Source of the DNA: a bacterium
GTDB lineage: Bacteria; Actinomycetota; Acidimicrobiia; Acidimicrobiales; CATQHL01
Direction: 5' to 3'
Assembly: GCA_026706565.1 (NCBI GenBank)
Contig: JAPOYM010000030.1
Span: forward strand, 1 to 36,156
DNA: 36,156 nt
Shown here: positions 33,848-36,156 of the stretch, piece after piece
How positions within the stretch are numbered: position 1 is the stretch's first letter
Layout of the letters: every line of letters starts with the position of its first letter
Position numbers and translations under genes: made by a program
The notes under the pieces: model-generated
Seen by the model: only the letters and a program-made list of their open reading frames with translations
Database searches by the model: none
Told to the model about the DNA's origin: nothing

Positions 33848-34770
33848 CCGCCGTCGCCGGCCGGCCGCTGCCGGGCGCCAGCGCCGTGAGGCTCAGCGGC
33901 CTCGCCCGCGGCTTCAGCCTCACCCGCGGGGCTCTGGCGGCCAACGCCACCTTGGTCTACCTCTTCTTCTACGCGCCCATCGCCCTGCTGGTGGTGTTCT
34001 CCTTCAGCGCCGACCGCAACGTGGGGCGGTGGGGCGGCTTCACGCTGAGTTGGTACGACGACTTCATCGGCAACACGAGCATTCAGAACGCCATCTGGGT
34101 GTCGCTGCGGGTGGCACTGGTGTCCACGGTCGTCTCGGTGGTGCTGGGCACGCTGGCCGCCTTCGCCATCGAGCGCTTCCGCTTCCGGGGGCGGCAGGCC
34201 TTCGACGCCCTGCTGTACTTGCCGATCATCATCCCCGACGTCACGATGGCGGTGATGATGCTGCTGTTCTTCTCGGAGTTCTTCGACCTGATCAACCTGC
34301 TGTTCGGCACCGACCTGCGCAAGGGCTTCGCCAGCATCGCCGTCAGCCACATCGCGTTCAACATCAGCTTCGTCTCAGTGGTGGTGCGGGCCCGCCTCGC
34401 CGGCATGGACCGGCGGCTGGAGGAGGCGGCGATGGACCTCTACGCCAGCCGCTGGAAGGCGTTCCGCCACGTCACCCTGCCCCAGATCGCGCCGGGCGTC
34501 GCCGGTGGGGCGCTGCTGGCCCTCACGCTCTCACTCGACGACGTGGTAGTCACCCAGTTCGCCGCCGGCCCCGGCGCCACGACGCTTCCCGTGTACGTCT
34601 TCGGGCTGATCCGCCGGGGCGTCACCCCGCTGATCAACTCCGTGTCGGTCGTGATGCTGGTCGCCTCGATCGGCCTCGTGCTGCTGTCGCTGTTCGTGCA
34701 GCGGTCCCGCAGCAGCGCCGCGGTCGGCCCGCAGGGCGCCGTCGCCGGCCGCTCGCGCCGAAGTTCCTGA
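33844..34770 (+). CDS. potC: Polyamine ABC transporter permease (PotC-type)
   Basis: 308 residues, about six membrane helices (first: LVYLFFYAPIALLVVFSFS). The EAA loop is EEAAMDLYASRWKAFRHVTLPQ. The start is GTG at 33844, overlapping the potB stop by 4 bases. A polar Arg/Ser-rich tail follows the last helix. It is followed after 41 bases by the binding protein. Confidence 0.93.
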   Translation: MTAVAGRPLPGASAVRLSGLARGFSLTRGALAANATLVYLFFYAPIALLVVFSFSADRNVGRWGGFTLSWYDDFIGNTSIQNAIWVSLRVALVSTVVSVVLGTLAAFAIERFRFRGRQAFDALLYLPIIIPDVTMAVMMLLFFSEFFDLINLLFGTDLRKGFASIAVSHIAFNISFVSVVVRARLAGMDRRLEEAAMDLYASRWKAFRHVTLPQIAPGVAGGALLALTLSLDDVVVTQFAAGPGATTLPVYVFGLIRRGVTPLINSVSVVMLVASIGLVLLSLFVQRSRSSAAVGPQGAVAGRSRRSS

Positions 34771-34811
34771 CCATTGGACACAACAACCCAACACAACAAG
34801 GAGAGTCAGCC

Positions 34812-35912
34812 ATGTCCACCAAATCCCTCCTCCGGCTGCTGGCCGGGACCCTCAGCGTCGTGCTCGTCGCCGCGGCCTGCGGGGGTGACGACGACGGCGT
34901 CAGCGCGGCCGACTGCGATGTCGGGGCGACCGACGGCGACCTCGCCATCTACAACTGGGCCGAGTACATCGACGAGGAGCAGCTCGCCGCGTTCAGCGAC
35001 GAGTTCGGCGTGGGCGTCACGATGGACGTCTACGACTCCAACGAGGCGATGCAGCCGATCATCGCGGCGGGCAACTCCGGCTACTCGCTGATCGTGCCCT
35101 CGGACTACATGGTGGCGATCCTCATCGCCGGCGAGGACATCCAGCCGCTCAACAAGGACGCCATCCCGAACCTGGCGAACGTCTCGGCGGACTTCCGGGA
35201 CCTGCGCTACGACCCCGAGGGCGACTACACGGCGCCCTACCAGTGGGGGACCACCGGCATCGCCGTGGACACCGCCGTCGTGGGCGCCGACTTCCCGCGC
35301 ACCTGGGGGCTGATCTTCGACCCCGCCATCGCCGATCAGTACTCCGGGCGGATCTCGCTGCTGAACGATCCCCGCGAGACGATCGGCGCGGCGCTGAAGT
35401 ACCTGGGGTACTCGCTGAACACCACCAGCGAGGAGGAGCTGGACGAGGCGACCGCCCTCGTGGCCGCCAGCCGCGACCGCCTGGCCGCCTTCAACACCGA
35501 CTCGGCTGATGAGTTGCTGACGACCGGCGAGACGGCCGTCGCCCACGGCTACTCCGGCGACATGTTCACGCAGTTCCTGGAGACCGAGGACCCGTCGCAG
35601 TACGTCTACTTCGTGCCCGAGGAGGGCGGCACCCGCTGGATCGACAACATGGGCATCCCGTTCGACGCCCCGTCGCCGTGTACGGCCCACACGTTCATCA
35701 ACTGGATGCTGGAGGGCGAGAACGGCGCCTGGCTGTCCAACTGGAACTACTACGGCACCCCGAACACGGCCGCCTACGACCTGCTGGACGAGGATCTGTT
35801 CGACTTCATCTCCGACCCGGCGGTGGCACCGGTGGCGATCCTCGAGGAGATCGTCGACACCGGCGACTTCGAGGTGAACTACTCCGACGCCTTCACCGAG
35901 GCCAAGGGCTGA
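34812..35912 (+). CDS. potD: Polyamine-binding lipoprotein (PotD/PotF-type)
   Basis: 366 residues. Lipoprotein signal with the lipobox ending VAAAC (Cys23), so it is anchored outside the membrane. LAIYNWAEYID at the mature start, IVPSDYMVAILI and the YQWGTTGIAVD segment are typical of the PotD/PotF family. It captures polyamine for the PotABC complex; the exact ligand cannot be read from sequence. The Shine-Dalgarno AAGGAGAG precedes the ATG. It is the last gene of the operon. Confidence 0.93.
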   Translation: MSTKSLLRLLAGTLSVVLVAAACGGDDDGVSAADCDVGATDGDLAIYNWAEYIDEEQLAAFSDEFGVGVTMDVYDSNEAMQPIIAAGNSGYSLIVPSDYMVAILIAGEDIQPLNKDAIPNLANVSADFRDLRYDPEGDYTAPYQWGTTGIAVDTAVVGADFPRTWGLIFDPAIADQYSGRISLLNDPRETIGAALKYLGYSLNTTSEEELDEATALVAASRDRLAAFNTDSADELLTTGETAVAHGYSGDMFTQFLETEDPSQYVYFVPEEGGTRWIDNMGIPFDAPSPCTAHTFINWMLEGENGAWLSNWNYYGTPNTAAYDLLDEDLFDFISDPAVAPVAILEEIVDTGDFEVNYSDAFTEAKG

Positions 35913-35944
35913 CGGCTCCGCGCCGCCCGTCGGCAGCGGGGGCT

Positions 35945-36060
35945 AGGAGCGCGCCGAGCAATCAGCGGGCACCGCCAGTCTCGTGGCCGAGTCATGGATT
36001 CCGGCTGTGCCGGCATGACGCGCGGGTCGGGGCGCCGGCGGCATTGCTCAGCAGTCTCCT
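35945..36060. mobile_element. MITE-like element B, 116 bp, non-coding
   Basis: The ends AGGAGCGCGCCGAGCA (35945-35960) and TGCTCAGCAGTCTCCT (36045-36060) are inverted repeats with 12 of 16 matches. With flanking bases the tips read CTAGGAG/CTCCTAG. Bases 35970-36058 closely match element A. The core palindrome (copy 6) is at 35996-36019. It fills the spacer between potD and the dehydrogenase, and the last bases overlap the stop codon of the latter. Confidence 0.68.
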
Positions 36061-36156
36061 AGTACGTGGCCCGGCCCCCGGAGATGTCGTAGACGGCTCC
36101 GGTCGAGAAGCTGCACGCGTCCGAGGACAGCCACGAGACGAGTTCGGCCACCTCGT
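36059..36156 (-). CDS. Short-chain dehydrogenase/reductase, C-terminal fragment
   Basis: Only the last 32 codons are inside the window. They read EVAELVSWLSSDACSFSTGA then VYDISGGRATY and stop, which is the typical C-terminus of FabG-like SDR enzymes. The 5' part runs off the right edge; the substrate is unknown. Confidence 0.85.
   Translation of the reverse strand, partial: EVAELVSWLSSDACSFSTGAVYDISGGRATY

Noticed and set aside
35913-35944. Rho-independent terminator after potD
   Set aside because: Only a weak GACGG/CCGTC stem and no T-run; not supported.

Overview
The window is GC-rich DNA (locally AT-richer only around 5580-5640, 20330-20375 and 28440-28550), densely coded, with short gene overlaps and several start codons placed just after a TANNNT box. 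Gene content and order point to an actinobacterium: infC-rpmI-rplT-pheS-pheT, then argCJBDFRGH with its own argR, then mpg and tyrS, is an order I know from actinobacteria. The protein flavour (Calx-beta repeats with SAQNPA motifs, DUF1844, a PASTA-type class A PBP) makes me favour Acidimicrobiia, perhaps a marine or sponge-associated lineage. That placement is inference, not proof.

Layout. 1-264: no gene; a minus-strand promoter and leader that look like the start of an rRNA operon lying off the left edge. 265-1752: tyrS (-), carrying a perfect 7 x 24 bp in-frame repeat. 1919-4806: a bifunctional penicillin-binding protein and a small membrane protein (+). 4819-6534: a MOSC protein (-), a 62-residue membrane/coiled-coil peptide (+) and mpg (-). 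6614-15421: the complete arginine pathway from N-acetylglutamate to arginine, transcribed on the minus strand from argC, with a candidate ArgR operator on the argC promoter. 15498-20288: a 1596-residue secreted FN3/Calx-beta protein inserted between pheT and argC. 20557-25360: pheT, pheS, rplT, rpmI, infC (-), with a structured infC leader. 25595-27013: a DUF1844 gene and hisG (+).

27047-35912 is a polyamine/guanidino-compound region. A divergent FAD-dependent amine oxidase (-) faces one long plus-strand operon: C45-family Ntn amidohydrolase, GNAT acetyltransferase, Lrp/AsnC regulator, agmatinase-type ureohydrolase and a PotABCD-type ABC importer. Together they would import a polyamine or agmatine-like compound, hydrolyse a guanidino group, acetylate or deacylate amines and oxidise the product, under Lrp control. 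The last 98 bases are the 3' end of a short-chain dehydrogenase (-).

Scattered through the spacers are six copies of a small palindromic repeat. Two are embedded in 110-116 bp MITE-like elements with terminal inverted repeats. No CRISPR array, tRNA, transposase or phage gene was seen. The most distinctive observations are the MITE-like family, the variable-number-type repeat inside TyrRS, the amidohydrolase/acetyltransferase pair in the polyamine operon, and the giant adhesin-like protein at the pheT-argC junction.
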